Numbered from the stretch's first letter, positions 13,628-23,470 are shown. The stretch: DNA of 64,000 bases from Neomegalonema perideroedes DSM 15528 (GCF_000374145.1 NZ_KB893653.1:692510-756509); one strand, 5' to 3'. Numbers and translations are program-made. Notes: generated from the sequence alone by a model not told the origin.

Positions 13628-13648
13628 CACAAGACAAGCGAGGCGGGG

Positions 13649-15058
13649 ATGTCCGAGACTTATGACGTGGTGTTCATCGGCGGCGGCCCGGGCGGCTACG
13701 TCGGCGCGATCAAGGCGGCGCAGCTGGGCCTGAAGGTCGCCTGCGTCGAGGGGCGCGGGGCTCTGGGCGGCACCTGCCTGAACGTGGGCTGCATTCCCTC
13801 CAAGGCGCTGCTCCACGCCTCGCATCTGGCCCATGAGGCCGAGACGAATTTCGCCGCCATGGGTCTGAACGCGGGTCCGCTCTCGGTGGACGTGGCGAAG
13901 ATGCTCGGCTTCAAGGAAAGCGTCATCAAATCCAACACCCAAGGCATCGAGTTCCTCTTCAAGAAGAACAAGGTGGCTTACGTCAAGGGTTGGGGCTCCA
14001 TCGCGGCGCCGGGCTCGGTGAAGGTCAAGGGCGAAGACGGCTCCGAAACCACCCTTGCGGCGAAGAACATCGTCATCGCGACGGGCTCCGAATCCACGCC
14101 GCTGAAGGGCGTGACGGTGGATGAGAAGCGCGTGGTCACCTCCACCGGCGCGCTGGAGCTTCCGGCGGTTCCGAAGCGTCTCGTGGTGATCGGCGCGGGC
14201 GTGATCGGGCTGGAGCTGGGTTCGGTCTGGAAGCGCCTCGGTTCGGAAGTCACCGTCGTCGAGTTCCTCGACCACGTCACCCCCGGCATGGACGGCGAGA
14301 TCCAGAAGCAGTTCCAGCGCTCGCTGGAGAAGCAGGGGATTAAATTCATCCTCGGCGCGGCGGTTTCGGGCGTCGACGCCTCGGGCGCCGATCTGAAGGT
14401 GAACTACACGCTCCGCAAGGACAGCTCGACCGCCAGCCTCGACGCCGACGTGGTGCTGCTGGCCGTGGGCCGCCGCCCCTATGTCTCGGGCCTCGGGCTT
14501 GAGGCGGTCGGCGTGGCGCTGGACGAGCGCGGCCGCGTCAAGACCGACGGCCATGGCCGCACCAACGTTCCGGGGATCTGGGCCATCGGCGACGTCATCG
14601 CCGGGCCGATGCTGGCGCATAAGGCCGAAGAGGAAGGCGTCTCCGTCGCCGAAACCCTCGCCGGACAAAAGGGCCATGTGAATTACGACGTCATCCCCGG
14701 CGTGATCTACACGGATCCCGAAGTGGCGACCGTAGGCAAGACCGAGGAGCAGCTTAAGCAAGAGGGCCGCGCCTATAAGGTCGGGAAATTCGCCTATGTC
14801 GCGAACGGCCGCGCCAAGGCGATTCTCGCCACGGAAGGCTTCGTGAAGGTTCTCGCCGACGCGACCACCGACCGGATCTTGGGCGTGCATATCCTCGGGC
14901 CTCAGGCGGGCGAGACGATCCACGAATATTGCGTCGCCATGGAGTTCGGCGCCGCCGCCGAGGACGTGGCCCGCACCTGCCACGCCCACCCGACGCTTTC
15001 GGAGGCTCTGCGCGAGGCCGCCATGGCCGCCGCCTTCGGCAAGCCGATCCACAGCTGA
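13649..15058 (+). CDS. lpd: dihydrolipoyl dehydrogenase (E3)
   Basis: The E3 flavoenzyme reoxidises dihydrolipoamide for the 2-oxoacid dehydrogenases. The 469-residue protein has the FAD-binding [10 protein letters not shown] loop at its N-terminus, the redox disulfide [13 protein letters not shown] (C43 and C48), the NAD-binding [12 protein letters not shown] loop, and the C-terminal [10 protein letters not shown] motif carrying the active-site His. Its position after sucAB suggests it serves 2-oxoglutarate dehydrogenase, though a shared role with pyruvate dehydrogenase cannot be excluded. Confidence 0.95.
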   Translation: MSETYDVVFIGGGPGGYVGAIKAAQLGLKVACVEGRGALGGTCLNVGCIPSKALLHASHLAHEAETNFAAMGLNAGPLSVDVAKMLGFKESVIKSNTQGIEFLFKKNKVAYVKGWGSIAAPGSVKVKGEDGSETTLAAKNIVIATGSESTPLKGVTVDEKRVVTSTGALELPAVPKRLVVIGAGVIGLELGSVWKRLGSEVTVVEFLDHVTPGMDGEIQKQFQRSLEKQGIKFILGAAVSGVDASGADLKVNYTLRKDSSTASLDADVVLLAVGRRPYVSGLGLEAVGVALDERGRVKTDGHGRTNVPGIWAIGDVIAGPMLAHKAEEEGVSVAETLAGQKGHVNYDVIPGVIYTDPEVATVGKTEEQLKQEGRAYKVGKFAYVANGRAKAILATEGFVKVLADATTDRILGVHILGPQAGETIHEYCVAMEFGAAAEDVARTCHAHPTLSEALREAAMAAAFGKPIHS

Positions 15059-15092
15059 TCTCTCCGCGCTTCGGCGCGGAGCGGAGTTCGGG

Positions 15093-15123
15093 AGGCCCCG
15101 TCCGGGTTCGGGCGGGGCCTTTT
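15093..15123 (+). terminator. rho-independent terminator after lpd
   Basis: An 8-bp perfect stem (15093-15100 with 15113-15120, arm AGGCCCCG) is followed by TTTTC. It closes the TCA operon. Confidence 0.8.
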
Positions 15124-15241
15124 CGTCTTGACGGCGCCGTCTTGACGCCCCTCTGCGGCGGCGCGATAACCTCCCGCGACTCCTCACGCCCTGCGGCTCT
15201 CCGGCCCTTTCGGGCGCATTCCCGCCAGAAGGGCCGCCGCC

Positions 15242-16300
15242 ATGACCGAATCCCCCCAAACCCCCAAAGCCCCGAGCCATCCCCGCCGGATCTTCTCCGG
15301 CATGCAGCCGACGGGCTCGCTGCATCTGGGGAATTACCTCGGGGCGCTGCGCTATTTCGTGTCGCTTCAGGAAGGCGAGGGCGAGCGGATTTATTGCGTG
15401 GTGGATCTCCATGCGATCACCATGCGTCAGGAGCCGGGCGCCGTCCGCGCCGCGACGCGCCATGTGGCGGCGGCCTATCTGGCGGCGGGAATCGATCCCG
15501 CGCGCTCGATTCTCTTCAATCAGAGCCAGGTCTCCGAACACGCCGAACTCGCTTGGATCTTCAATTGCGTCGCGCGGATCGGCTGGATGAACCGCATGAC
15601 CCAGTTCAAGGACAAGGCGGGCAAGGATCGCGAGGCGGCTTCGGTGGGGCTTTACGTCTATCCGACCCTCATGGCCGCCGACATCCTCGCCTATAAGGCG
15701 ACGCATGTTCCGGTCGGCGAGGATCAGAAGCAGCATCTCGAACTCACCCGCGACGTGGCGACGAAATTCAACCTCGACTTCAACGCTCCGGATTTCTTCC
15801 CTCTGCCCGAGCCGATCATCCCCGCCGAGGCGGCGCGCATCATGAGTCTGCGCGACGGCAAGAAGAAGATGTCCAAATCCGATCCCTCGGATTATTCGCG
15901 GATCAACCTCGCCGACGACGCCGACGCCATAGCTCAGAAGATCCGCAAGGCGACCACCGATCCGGCGCCTTTGCCGGAGACGGTCGAGGAGCTGAAGGAT
16001 CGCCCGGAGGCCGATAATCTCGTGGCGATCTACGCCGCCATCGCCGAAACCGAGAAAGAGGCGGTGCTGCGGGAGTTCGCCGGGCAAGGCTTCGGCGCCT
16101 TCAAGCCCAAGCTCGCGGAGCTGGCCGTGGAGCGCTTCGGCAAGATCTCCGCCGAGATGCGCCGCTATGAGGCCGACCCCGCCGAGATCGACCGCATCCT
16201 CAGCGCGGGCGCGGATCGGGCGCGGGCGCTCACGGCGCCGGTGCTGGATCAGGTCTACGACGTTCTGGGCTTCGTGCGGGGGCGGGCGCGGCCTTTCTGA
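15242..16300 (+). CDS. trpS: tryptophanyl-tRNA synthetase
   Basis: Class I aminoacyl-tRNA synthetase charging tRNA-Trp. The 352-residue length is typical. The HIGH-like motif appears as [14 protein letters not shown] near residues 21-34, and the KMSKS loop as [15 protein letters not shown] near 208. It has its own spacer upstream with the lpd terminator, so it is probably a separate transcription unit. The next gene is the universal stress protein. Confidence 0.95.
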   Translation: MTESPQTPKAPSHPRRIFSGMQPTGSLHLGNYLGALRYFVSLQEGEGERIYCVVDLHAITMRQEPGAVRAATRHVAAAYLAAGIDPARSILFNQSQVSEHAELAWIFNCVARIGWMNRMTQFKDKAGKDREAASVGLYVYPTLMAADILAYKATHVPVGEDQKQHLELTRDVATKFNLDFNAPDFFPLPEPIIPAEAARIMSLRDGKKKMSKSDPSDYSRINLADDADAIAQKIRKATTDPAPLPETVEELKDRPEADNLVAIYAAIAETEKEAVLREFAGQGFGAFKPKLAELAVERFGKISAEMRRYEADPAEIDRILSAGADRARALTAPVLDQVYDVLGFVRGRARPF

Positions 16301-16462
16301 TTCCTTGCGCCTTTCCCGATCGAATTGGATCGCCAAAGGCGCAAGTCTTTGAGTCGGTCGCGCAATTCATCCGAAAACCCCGGCGAAAAATCCGGCGATT
16401 TTTCGGATTGCGCTCCGGGCAAAACTCTTGCGTCGGTCCTCGGGCTGGCGCAGGATTCCGCC

Positions 16463-16966
16463 ATGACCTCGATTGAAGAGACCAGCGCGCCGCCGCCCCG
16501 CGAGGCGCGGCGCAAATTCATGGTGGTGGTGGATTCCACCCCCGAATGCCTGACCGCGCTGCGCTACGCCGCGCGTCGCGCCGAGCATACGCGCGGCGGC
16601 GTGGCCATGCTCTACGTCATCGAGCCGGAGGACGGCCAGATCTGGCGCAGCGTCGGCGAGCGGATGCGTCAGGAGGCGCGGGCTCAGGCTGAAAAGCGCC
16701 TCGGCACGCTGGCCGCCGAGGTGCAGGCTCTGGCGGGGATCACGCCGGAGTTCGCCATCCGCGAGGGCCGCCCCGCTGAGGAGATCCTCGCCTATCTCGG
16801 CGAAGATCACGACATCAGCATTCTGGTGCTGGCGGCGGGCGTGGGCGGCGAGGGGCCGGGGCCTCTGGTCTCGACTTTGGCCGGGCAGATGTCGGGCCGG
16901 ATGCCGGTGCCCATCACGGTGGTGCCGGGCTCTCTGAGCCTCGCGCAGATCGACGCTCTGAGTTGA
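16463..16966 (+). CDS. universal stress protein (UspA family)
   Basis: This 167-residue protein has the UspA fold pattern: a beta strand FMVVVDSTPECLTAL near 19-33, a helix rich in Arg and Ala, the AMLYVIEPEDG strand, and a C-terminal VLAAGVGGEGPGPLVS stretch. That stretch is a variant of the G-x2-G-x9-G nucleotide loop, ending in PVPITVVPG. The ATG at 16463 was chosen because homology-like sequence begins about 15 residues later and the upstream frame is not gene-like. Many UspA proteins bind ATP; the loop here is atypical, so binding is uncertain. Confidence 0.8.
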   Translation: MTSIEETSAPPPREARRKFMVVVDSTPECLTALRYAARRAEHTRGGVAMLYVIEPEDGQIWRSVGERMRQEARAQAEKRLGTLAAEVQALAGITPEFAIREGRPAEEILAYLGEDHDISILVLAAGVGGEGPGPLVSTLAGQMSGRMPVPITVVPGSLSLAQIDALS

Positions 16967-16970
16967 AGCT

Positions 16971-17894
16971 TCAGGCGAAGCGCTTGGAGAGCGCCACGCA
17001 GACCGCCACCAGCCCCGCCGAAGCGAACATGCTCCAAGGCGTCGGCTCTCCGAGCAGAATCCCCGCCAGCGCGAGGCCGAAAAAGGGCTGAAGCAATTGC
17101 AGTTGCCCCACGCGGGCGACTCCGCCCGCCGCCAGACCGCGATACCAGAAGACGAAGCCGATCAGCATCGAAAACACCGAGACATAGGCGAAGCCGAGCC
17201 AGGCCGGAGTCCCGATCCCGCTCCATGACTCCGGCGAGGCCGCCAGCGCGAGCGCCAGCATCGGCGGCGCCGAGAGGACCAGCGCCCAGGAGATCGCCTG
17301 CCAGCCGCCGAGCCGCCGCGAGAGCTTCGCGCCCTCCGCATAGCCCAATCCGCAGAGCAGCACCGCCGCCAGCATCAGCAGATCGCCCTCTAAAGAGCCG
17401 GAGCCGCCCTGCGAAAGCGCGAATCCCGCCACCGTCGCCGCGCCGAGGCCCGAGAAGAGCCAGAACAGGGGCTTGGGGCGCTCTCCGCCGCGCAGAGTCG
17501 CGAAAAGGGCGGTGGCCAGCGGCAGAAGTCCGATGAAGATCACGCTATGCGCCGCCGAGACCCTCTGAAGCGCCAGAGCCGTCAGCAGCGGAAAGCCGGC
17601 CACCACCCCGAGGGCCGTCACGGCCAGAGCGGGCAGGTCTTTGCGGTCGGGCGCGGGCTGGCGCGTCAGCAGCAGCAGCGCCCCGCCGAGCAGAGCCGCG
17701 ATGGCCGCCCGCGCCGAGGTCAGAAACAGCGGCGGCAGATCCGCCACCGCCAGCCGCGTCGCCGGAAGCGAGCCGCTGAAGATCAGCATGCCCAGAAAAC
17801 CGTCGCGCCAAGCCGTCGCCTGTTTGTCGAAGAAGGGGGAGGGGGCTTCGCCGTCTTGGGCCGCAGGCGCGTTCAGAGATGTCTCGCTGGTCAT
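16971..17894 (-). CDS. DMT-superfamily (EamA) transporter
   Basis: This 307-residue protein has a hydrophilic N-terminus of about 30 residues and about ten transmembrane segments arranged as two EamA repeats, including the GVVAGFPLLTALALQRVSAA and GFVFWYRGLAAGGVARVGQLQ signatures. Members export amino acids or other small metabolites; the substrate cannot be read from sequence. It is transcribed divergently from a MocR-type regulator about 100 bases away, which suggests that regulator controls it. It converges on the universal stress gene with only 4 bases between stops. Confidence 0.85.
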   Translation of the reverse strand: MTSETSLNAPAAQDGEAPSPFFDKQATAWRDGFLGMLIFSGSLPATRLAVADLPPLFLTSARAAIAALLGGALLLLTRQPAPDRKDLPALAVTALGVVAGFPLLTALALQRVSAAHSVIFIGLLPLATALFATLRGGERPKPLFWLFSGLGAATVAGFALSQGGSGSLEGDLLMLAAVLLCGLGYAEGAKLSRRLGGWQAISWALVLSAPPMLALALAASPESWSGIGTPAWLGFAYVSVFSMLIGFVFWYRGLAAGGVARVGQLQLLQPFFGLALAGILLGEPTPWSMFASAGLVAVCVALSKRFA

Positions 17895-17954
17895 GGCTCC
17901 TCGCTTTCCCGCGCAGAATTACGCGCTTCGGGCTGGCGCGGACAGCTACGGATC

Positions 17955-17996
17955 CATACGATCCCGCCGAACCGTATCGCTCAGGGAGGCCATACG
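17955..17996. promoter_or_regulatory. possible MocR operator in the divergent DMT/mocR spacer
   Basis: ATACG (17956-17960) and CGTAT (17973-17977) form an inverted repeat, and CATACG recurs as a direct repeat at 17955 and 17991. MocR-type regulators are known to bind repeat pairs in divergent spacers next to their own gene. The motif is short and the assignment is an inference. Confidence 0.35.
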
Positions 17997-17997
17997 C

Positions 17998-19410
17998 TTG
18001 ACCATTCAGGATTTCGCGGCTCCGGAGAAGGCGGGCGGCCGGACTCAGGCCGTCATGCAGGCGATCCGCGCCCGGCTGGCGAGCCGCGCGCTCGGCCCCG
18101 GCGACCGCCTGCCCTCCATCCGGGGCTTCGCCCGCAGCCTGAAGCTCTCGCCCTCCACGGTGGTCGAGGCCTATGACCGGCTGGCGGCGGAGGGCCTGAT
18201 CCGCGCCCGTCCCGGCTCGGGCTTCTACGTCTGCGCGGGAGCGCGCGCGCCTTTGGCTCTGACGCGGGAGACGCCTCCGGCGGATCGGGCGGTGGATCCT
18301 TTCTGGGTCTCGCGCCAATCGCTCGACGCCGATCCCGAGGCGCTGCGGCCCGGCTGCGGCTGGCTGCCGCCCGATTGGCTGCCCGGCGAGGCTCTGCGCC
18401 GGGCGCTCCGCAATCTCGCGCGGCGGGAGACGGGGCTTCTGACCGATTACGGCGTCACGCGGGGCTCTCCGGCTTTGCGCCGCCTGCTGATGGCTCGTTT
18501 CGCGGAGGAGGGCCTTGAGCTGTCGCCGGATCAGATCCTGCTGACCTCCTCGACGACTCAGGCTCTGGATCTGCTGTGCCGCCTTCTGCTGCGCCCCGGC
18601 GACGCGGTTCTGGTGGACGATCCCTGTTATTTCAATTTCCGGGCGCTCTTGCGGGCGCATCAGGTGAGGGCGGTCGGGGTTCCCTATGGCCTTTCGGGGC
18701 CGGAGCCCGAGGCTTTCGAGGCCGTGGTTCTGGCCGAGCGCCCGCGGCTCTATCTCACGAATTCGGCGCTGCATAATCCCACCGGCGCGACGCTTTCGGC
18801 GCCTAAGGCGCATCGCCTGCTGAAGATCGCCGCCGCCCATGGGCTGCTCGTCGTGGAGGACGAGGCTTTCGCCGATTTCGAGCCGGAGCCTTCGGCGCGT
18901 CTGGCGGCCCTCGACGGTCTGGAGCGGGTGATCCGGGTGGGGGGCTTCTCCAAGACGCTCTCGGCTTCTCTGCGCTGCGGCTACATCCTCGCGCGGCCCG
19001 ACTGGATCGCCGATCTGACGGATTTGCAGGTGGCCTCCAATTTCGGCGGCCCGAGCCCCATCGCCGCCGAGGCCCTCGCGGAGCTTTTGGCCGGAAGCGG
19101 ACGCCGCAAGCATCTGGAGGCTCTGCGCCGCCGTCTGACGCGGGCGCGGCGCGCGGCCTCCGGGCGGCTGCGGGATCTCGGCGTGGAGCCCTGGATCGAG
19201 CCGCGCGGGGGCTTTTATCTCTGGGGCCGTCTGCCGGAGGGGCGGGATTCCGCTGAAATCGCGCGGGCGGCTCTGGCGGAGAAGGTGGTCTTCGCCCCCG
19301 GCGACGTCTTCAGCCTCTCGCGCTCCGCCGGAGGCTTCATGCGCTTCAACGTGGCGCAATGCGAGGACGCGCGGGTCTATCGGGTCTTGGGCGGGCTTCT
19401 GCGGGGCTGA
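17998..19410 (+). CDS. MocR-type transcriptional regulator (GntR wHTH fused to PLP aminotransferase-like domain)
   Basis: A winged helix of the GntR family (residues about 10-75: RLPSIRGFARSLKLSPSTVVEAYDRL) is fused to a fold-type I aminotransferase-like domain. The PLP-binding Lys is K319 in GGFSKTLS, and the NPTG-like motif reads HNPTGATLS. The TTG at 17998 is chosen because AGGGAGG lies about 8 bases upstream and it places the helix-turn-helix right at the N-terminus; the frame is open further back into the divergent gene. The protein has 470 residues. PLP probably acts as effector. The likely target is the divergent DMT transporter. Confidence 0.85.
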   Translation: MTIQDFAAPEKAGGRTQAVMQAIRARLASRALGPGDRLPSIRGFARSLKLSPSTVVEAYDRLAAEGLIRARPGSGFYVCAGARAPLALTRETPPADRAVDPFWVSRQSLDADPEALRPGCGWLPPDWLPGEALRRALRNLARRETGLLTDYGVTRGSPALRRLLMARFAEEGLELSPDQILLTSSTTQALDLLCRLLLRPGDAVLVDDPCYFNFRALLRAHQVRAVGVPYGLSGPEPEAFEAVVLAERPRLYLTNSALHNPTGATLSAPKAHRLLKIAAAHGLLVVEDEAFADFEPEPSARLAALDGLERVIRVGGFSKTLSASLRCGYILARPDWIADLTDLQVASNFGGPSPIAAEALAELLAGSGRRKHLEALRRRLTRARRAASGRLRDLGVEPWIEPRGGFYLWGRLPEGRDSAEIARAALAEKVVFAPGDVFSLSRSAGGFMRFNVAQCEDARVYRVLGGLLRG

Positions 19411-19442
19411 CCGAAGCCGCCTCGCAGAAGCCCGGATCAGGC

Positions 19443-21515
19443 TCAGAAGGGCATGGAGAGGCCGAGCCTCAGCCCATGGCTCTGGTCGTCGCCGTAGCGC
19501 CCGGCGTAGCCCGCGCTGAGCAGGCCGAATCCGGCGTCGTAGAGCGCGGTCAGATCGAGCTTCAGCCCGTCGTCCTCCAGAGCATGGCCCGGCGCCGACC
19601 AGCCGCCGCCCAACCCCGCCGAAGAGACATGGACGTTGCGGGCGTCGCTGAATTCATGCTCGAAGAGCGCCTCCGCCCGCAGGCCGAGATTCTCGCCGCG
19701 CGCCTCGACGAAGCCGCCGAGTCCGCCCCGGAAGCTGCGCGCGTCGAGATCGCCGTAGCTCTGGGCGAGATAGGCCGGGCCGCCCTCCGCATAGCCGCCG
19801 AGGCTGGCGCTCCAGCCCTCCAGCCGCGCGAGGGGGCCCGCCGTGAAGCCCGGCCCCTGAATCAGCCGCGCGCCCGCCTGAACCGCGCCGCCGAAGACCC
19901 AGCCGTCCGCCGAGCCTTCGTTGCGCAGCTGGGCGGCTCCGACTTTGGAGAGCCGCGCCACGTCGAGATCCGCGTAGCCCGCCGCGAGGGTGGCGGTTCC
20001 GAAGAAGCGCCCGTCGTCATGCCGCGCGAAGAGGCCGCCCATGAAGGCGTCGCCGTCGATCTCCACGCCGGAGGAATCGCTCTCCAGCGTGTGATAGCCG
20101 AGCCCCGCGCCGATGGTCAGGCTGGGCGAGAGGGCCTTGGCCGCCCCCGCATGGCCGGAGATCGCGCGGGAATCGCCGGAGCCCTCGGCGTCGAAGATCG
20201 AGGCGCCGAGCGCGCCGAAGGCCGAGACTCCGCCGATCCGCGCGCCGCGTTCGGCGGCGTCCTCGAAGGCGTCGCCGAGATCGCGCGCCGCCCGCAAGGG
20301 CAGCTGCGGCGCCAGAGAGACTTTCGGTCCGGCCTCCAGCGAGGCCCCGATCAGATCCGCGACGGCTCCATGCGCCGTGGTGGTGGGGTGGATGCCGTCG
20401 TTGAAGACCATGACCAGCGGATTGCCCGTCTGGCCTGCGGCGAGGTTCTGGCCATAAGTCGGATCGGCGGCGCAGGGGACGCCGGTGAACTCCGAAGCGT
20501 TGTAGCAGACTTGGCTATGATTGAGATCGGCGAAGCCGAAGGAGGCCGGATTCGCCAGAGCCGCCGAGAAAAACCCGTCGAGATCCACCCGCATCACGCC
20601 GGATTCCTCAGCGAGGGCGGCGTTCAGCGCGCCGTTATAGGCTTGAGTCGCGCCATTGCGGATGGTGGCGAAGGGCGTGGCCATGGCGCCCTCCGTCGGC
20701 AAGGTCAGGCCGAGTCCCGCCGCCAGAGCCGGAGCCTGAGAATCCAGCAGGGCGGTTTCAGGCGTCGCGGCGAGATTGGGCACGTTGGGCACGATCACCA
20801 GATCCACGCCCGCGGCCCGCAGCGCCCGCACGCCAGCGGCGGTTTCGGCGGCGGCGGCGCCCATCTCCGTGACGATGTTGCTCTGAATGACCGCGAGGTC
20901 GCTTTCAAAGACGTTTTGCGCCGCGCCGAGCCGGAAGCCGACGGGCGCGCGGGTCGTGGGATCGAATTGGACGTTGGCCATGTCGCGCACGTCGTTGCCG
21001 CCCGCGCTGACCAGCGCGAGGGTCGAGCCCGAGGAGGCCAGCCCGGCGTTCGGCCCGACGAGGAAGCCGGGGCCGCTGGTGGTCGCGGGATAATAGGGCG
21101 TGGCGGGCACCGTGACCGTGGATTCGATCTGCGCGCGGACCTCCGCGGCGAGGGCGCCGCCGACGCCGTAATTCAGGCCGGTCCCTTCGGCGGTCAGGCC
21201 GGGGGCGGTCTGGGGATTGGAGGGATAGAGCGGGCCGAAGCCGAGATCTTCGGAGAGCCGGCCGGAATAGGGCTGGCCGTATTCCCCGTTCGCCTCGCGA
21301 TTCGTATAGCGCCAGCGGGCGTCCTCGGGCAGCGTCAGGGGAAAGCCGGGATAGACTTGACCGGGGTCGATCCGCTGGCCTGAATCGACGAGGCTGTCGC
21401 CGAAGACGACGAAATTCTGGAAGCTCTGGGCGGCGGCGGGCTTCGCGGCCTGCGCGGCCAGCAGCCCCAGAGCGGCGCCCGCCATCAAGGCGGCGCGGCG
21501 ATTCCTGAGCGACAT
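19443..21515 (-). CDS. GDSL-type esterase/lipase with autotransporter beta-barrel
   Basis: A 690-residue type V secreted esterase resembling EstA. A signal peptide of about 29 residues is followed by the GDSL domain: block I VVFGDSLVDSG with nucleophile S41, the GGND block in VSAGGNDVRDM, and the block V Asp-His pair in NDGIHPTTTAHG near 373. From about residue 410 the sequence becomes a Gly- and aromatic-rich beta-barrel ending in LGLSMPF with the terminal Phe expected for BAM insertion. The esterase is probably displayed at the cell surface. It is divergent from icd; the 309-base spacer between them shows no element I can support. Confidence 0.9.
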   Translation of the reverse strand: MSLRNRRAALMAGAALGLLAAQAAKPAAAQSFQNFVVFGDSLVDSGQRIDPGQVYPGFPLTLPEDARWRYTNREANGEYGQPYSGRLSEDLGFGPLYPSNPQTAPGLTAEGTGLNYGVGGALAAEVRAQIESTVTVPATPYYPATTSGPGFLVGPNAGLASSGSTLALVSAGGNDVRDMANVQFDPTTRAPVGFRLGAAQNVFESDLAVIQSNIVTEMGAAAAETAAGVRALRAAGVDLVIVPNVPNLAATPETALLDSQAPALAAGLGLTLPTEGAMATPFATIRNGATQAYNGALNAALAEESGVMRVDLDGFFSAALANPASFGFADLNHSQVCYNASEFTGVPCAADPTYGQNLAAGQTGNPLVMVFNDGIHPTTTAHGAVADLIGASLEAGPKVSLAPQLPLRAARDLGDAFEDAAERGARIGGVSAFGALGASIFDAEGSGDSRAISGHAGAAKALSPSLTIGAGLGYHTLESDSSGVEIDGDAFMGGLFARHDDGRFFGTATLAAGYADLDVARLSKVGAAQLRNEGSADGWVFGGAVQAGARLIQGPGFTAGPLARLEGWSASLGGYAEGGPAYLAQSYGDLDARSFRGGLGGFVEARGENLGLRAEALFEHEFSDARNVHVSSAGLGGGWSAPGHALEDDGLKLDLTALYDAGFGLLSAGYAGRYGDDQSHGLRLGLSMPF

Positions 21516-21824
21516 GGGTTTCCTCCCTCTGGGGTCTTTGGTCTTGTAAGCCGATGATTGCGCCGGTTCGGCGACGGAAACCAGAGGCGATGCGGTCAGG
21601 CGGGGGCGAAGGGCGCCCGGAAGCCTCCGCGCAGGCCCCGCAAAGGCCGCCGACTGGCGCTCCGGAGTCTGGTTTCAGGGGCTGCTTTGGTCGGGCTTGC
21701 GAAAGACTCTGACTCCAGCGCCCGCCTGCGGGTTCGGAACTTGCCGACCGCCTCCCCCATCAGTATGGTGCGCGCGGCGCGGCGGCCATGGGGGCGCTCG
21801 CCCGTTCAGCGAAGAGGGCTTCAG

Positions 21825-23039
21825 ATGAGCAAGATCAAGGTCGAGAATCCGGTCGTCGAACTGGACGGCGACGAGATGACCCGCATCATTTGGGATTTCA
21901 TCAAGAAGAAGCTGATTCTGCCCTATCTCGACGTGAAGCTCGAATATTACGACCTCGGCATGGAGCATCGCGACGCCACCGACGATCAGGTGACCATCGA
22001 CGCCGCGAAAGCCATCCAGCGTCATGGCGTGGGCGTGAAATGCGCCACCATCACCCCCGACGAGGCCCGCGTCGAGGAGTTCAAGCTCAAGAAGATGTGG
22101 AAGTCGCCGAACGGCACGATCCGCAACATCCTCGGCGGCGTGATCTTCCGCGAGCCCATCATCTGCTCGAACGTGCCGCGCCTCGTGCCGGGCTGGACTC
22201 AGCCGATCATCGTCGGCCGCCACGCCTTCGGCGACCAGTATAAGGCGACCGACTTCCGCACCGAAGGCCCCGGCAAGCTGACCATCAAATTCGAGGGCGC
22301 CAACGGCAAGACCATCGAGCACGAGGTCTATCAGTTCACGGATTCGGGCGTGGCCATGGCCATGTACAACACCGACGATTCGATCCGCGACTTCGCCCGC
22401 GCCTCGCTGAACTACGGCCTCTCGCGCAAATATCCGGTCTATCTCTCGACCAAGAACACGATCCTCAAGGCCTATGACGGCCGCTTCAAGGATCTCTTCG
22501 CCGAGATCTTCGAGACCGAATTCGCCGCCGAGTTCAAAAAGCTCGGCCTGACCTACGAGCATCGCCTCATCGACGACATGGTGGCTTCGGCGCTGAAATG
22601 GTCGGGCGGCTACGTCTGGGCCTGCAAGAACTACGACGGCGACGTGCAGTCCGACATCGTGGCGCAGGGCTTCGGCTCGCTGGGCCTGATGACCTCCGTT
22701 CTGATGACTCCCGACGGCAAGATCGTCGAGTCCGAGGCCGCCCACGGCACCGTGACCCGCCATTATCGCGAGCATCAGAAGGGCAAGGAGACCTCGACCA
22801 ACCCCATCGCCTCGATCTTCGCCTGGACCGGCGGCCTCAAGCACCGCGCCAAGCTGGACGACAACGCGGCTCTGGCCAATTTCGCCGCCACGCTGGAGAA
22901 GGTCTGCGTCGACACCGTCGAGGCGGGCGACATGACCAAGGATCTGGCGCTGCTCGTCGGGCCGGATCAGGGCTGGCGGACCACCACCGGCTTCCTCGAC
23001 AAGATCGACTCCAACCTGAACAAGGCTCTGGCGGGCTGA
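21825..23039 (+). CDS. icd: isocitrate dehydrogenase, NADP-dependent (eukaryotic/type II)
   Basis: Converts isocitrate to 2-oxoglutarate with NADP. The ATG at 21825, preceded by GAAGAGGG, gives 404 residues starting [20 protein letters not shown], the signature N-terminus of the eukaryotic-like enzyme of alphaproteobacteria. The phosphate-site motif SPNGTIRN and the NADP-binding [11 protein letters not shown] motif (around 306-316) are visible. A strong terminator follows. The in-frame upstream extension is spacer. Confidence 0.96.
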   Translation: MSKIKVENPVVELDGDEMTRIIWDFIKKKLILPYLDVKLEYYDLGMEHRDATDDQVTIDAAKAIQRHGVGVKCATITPDEARVEEFKLKKMWKSPNGTIRNILGGVIFREPIICSNVPRLVPGWTQPIIVGRHAFGDQYKATDFRTEGPGKLTIKFEGANGKTIEHEVYQFTDSGVAMAMYNTDDSIRDFARASLNYGLSRKYPVYLSTKNTILKAYDGRFKDLFAEIFETEFAAEFKKLGLTYEHRLIDDMVASALKWSGGYVWACKNYDGDVQSDIVAQGFGSLGLMTSVLMTPDGKIVESEAAHGTVTRHYREHQKGKETSTNPIASIFAWTGGLKHRAKLDDNAALANFAATLEKVCVDTVEAGDMTKDLALLVGPDQGWRTTTGFLDKIDSNLNKALAG

Positions 23040-23075
23040 GGCGCGCCACGTCTAAAGCATAGGCTGGAGAATATT

Positions 23076-23107
23076 GAGGGCGGCCTGCGGGCCGCCCTCT
23101 TTTTTTT
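23076..23107 (+). terminator. rho-independent terminator after icd
   Basis: A perfect 10-bp stem (23076-23085 with 23090-23099, arm GAGGGCGGCC) with a TGCG loop is followed by an unbroken run of Ts. Confidence 0.9.
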
Positions 23108-23201
23108 CGTGGAAAGCCGCTTAGCTCCATAAGAGCGGCGATGTCGCCGCGACGGCCCAAGGCCGCGCGCCGGGGCTGAAACTCGTCATGGATTTCGAAT
23201 C

Positions 23202-23306
23202 ATGGCTGACAAGAAAGACTCCGGCAAGAAAGCCGCTCCCGCCGCGAAAACCGCCGCCGCCGCGCCGAAAGACGCCAAGGCCGCTCCGCCCAAGAAAGGC
23301 AAGTGA
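23202..23306 (+). CDS. 34-residue Lys/Ala/Pro-rich peptide, possible small protein
   Basis: ATG at 23202 opens a 34-codon frame encoding a peptide made almost only of Lys, Ala, Pro, Asp and Gly, starting MADKKDSGKKAAPAAK and ending APPKKGK. The composition resembles the C-terminal tails of bacterial histone H1-like proteins, but there is no second domain. It sits alone between the icd terminator and an inverted-repeat element. I see no strong ribosome site. The skewed composition and G/C-rich third positions favour a real gene, but chance is possible at this length. Confidence 0.45.
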   Translation: MADKKDSGKKAAPAAKTAAAAPKDAKAAPPKKGK

Positions 23307-23320
23307 GCGGACCCGCTTCC

Positions 23321-23422
23321 AGAGCGTTTTCCAGAGAAGCCGAAACGGCTTCGCGTCGTGAAAATGCGACCGAACAAAAACCTAGAGCCTTTGAACGATC
23401 CAGCATGATCGAAAAACGCTCT
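23321..23422. repeat. 102-bp element with 10-bp terminal inverted repeats
   Basis: AGAGCGTTTT at 23321-23330 is mirrored by AAAACGCTCT at 23413-23422, bounding about 100 bases with lower GC than the surroundings and no ORF. AGAGCGTTTT-type ends are familiar from small intergenic palindromic repeats in alphaproteobacterial genomes. It may be a non-autonomous mobile element or REP-like unit; only one full copy is seen in this window. Confidence 0.5.
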
Positions 23423-23470
23423 AAGGCTCTCCCGCCGATGAGGCGGGGCGATCCGAGGATGTGAGAATGC

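Noticed and set aside
17545-19359. 604-codon minus-strand frame over mocR
   Set aside because: It is antisense to a clear MocR protein and out of frame with the DMT gene.
19359-21383. 674-codon plus-strand frame antisense to the autotransporter
   Set aside because: The opposite strand has a signal peptide, GDSL blocks and a barrel; the plus frame is a GC-rich shadow.
21516-21824. Gene or promoter in the autotransporter-icd spacer
   Set aside because: Only weak AT patches and no frame with a ribosome site; nothing can be supported.
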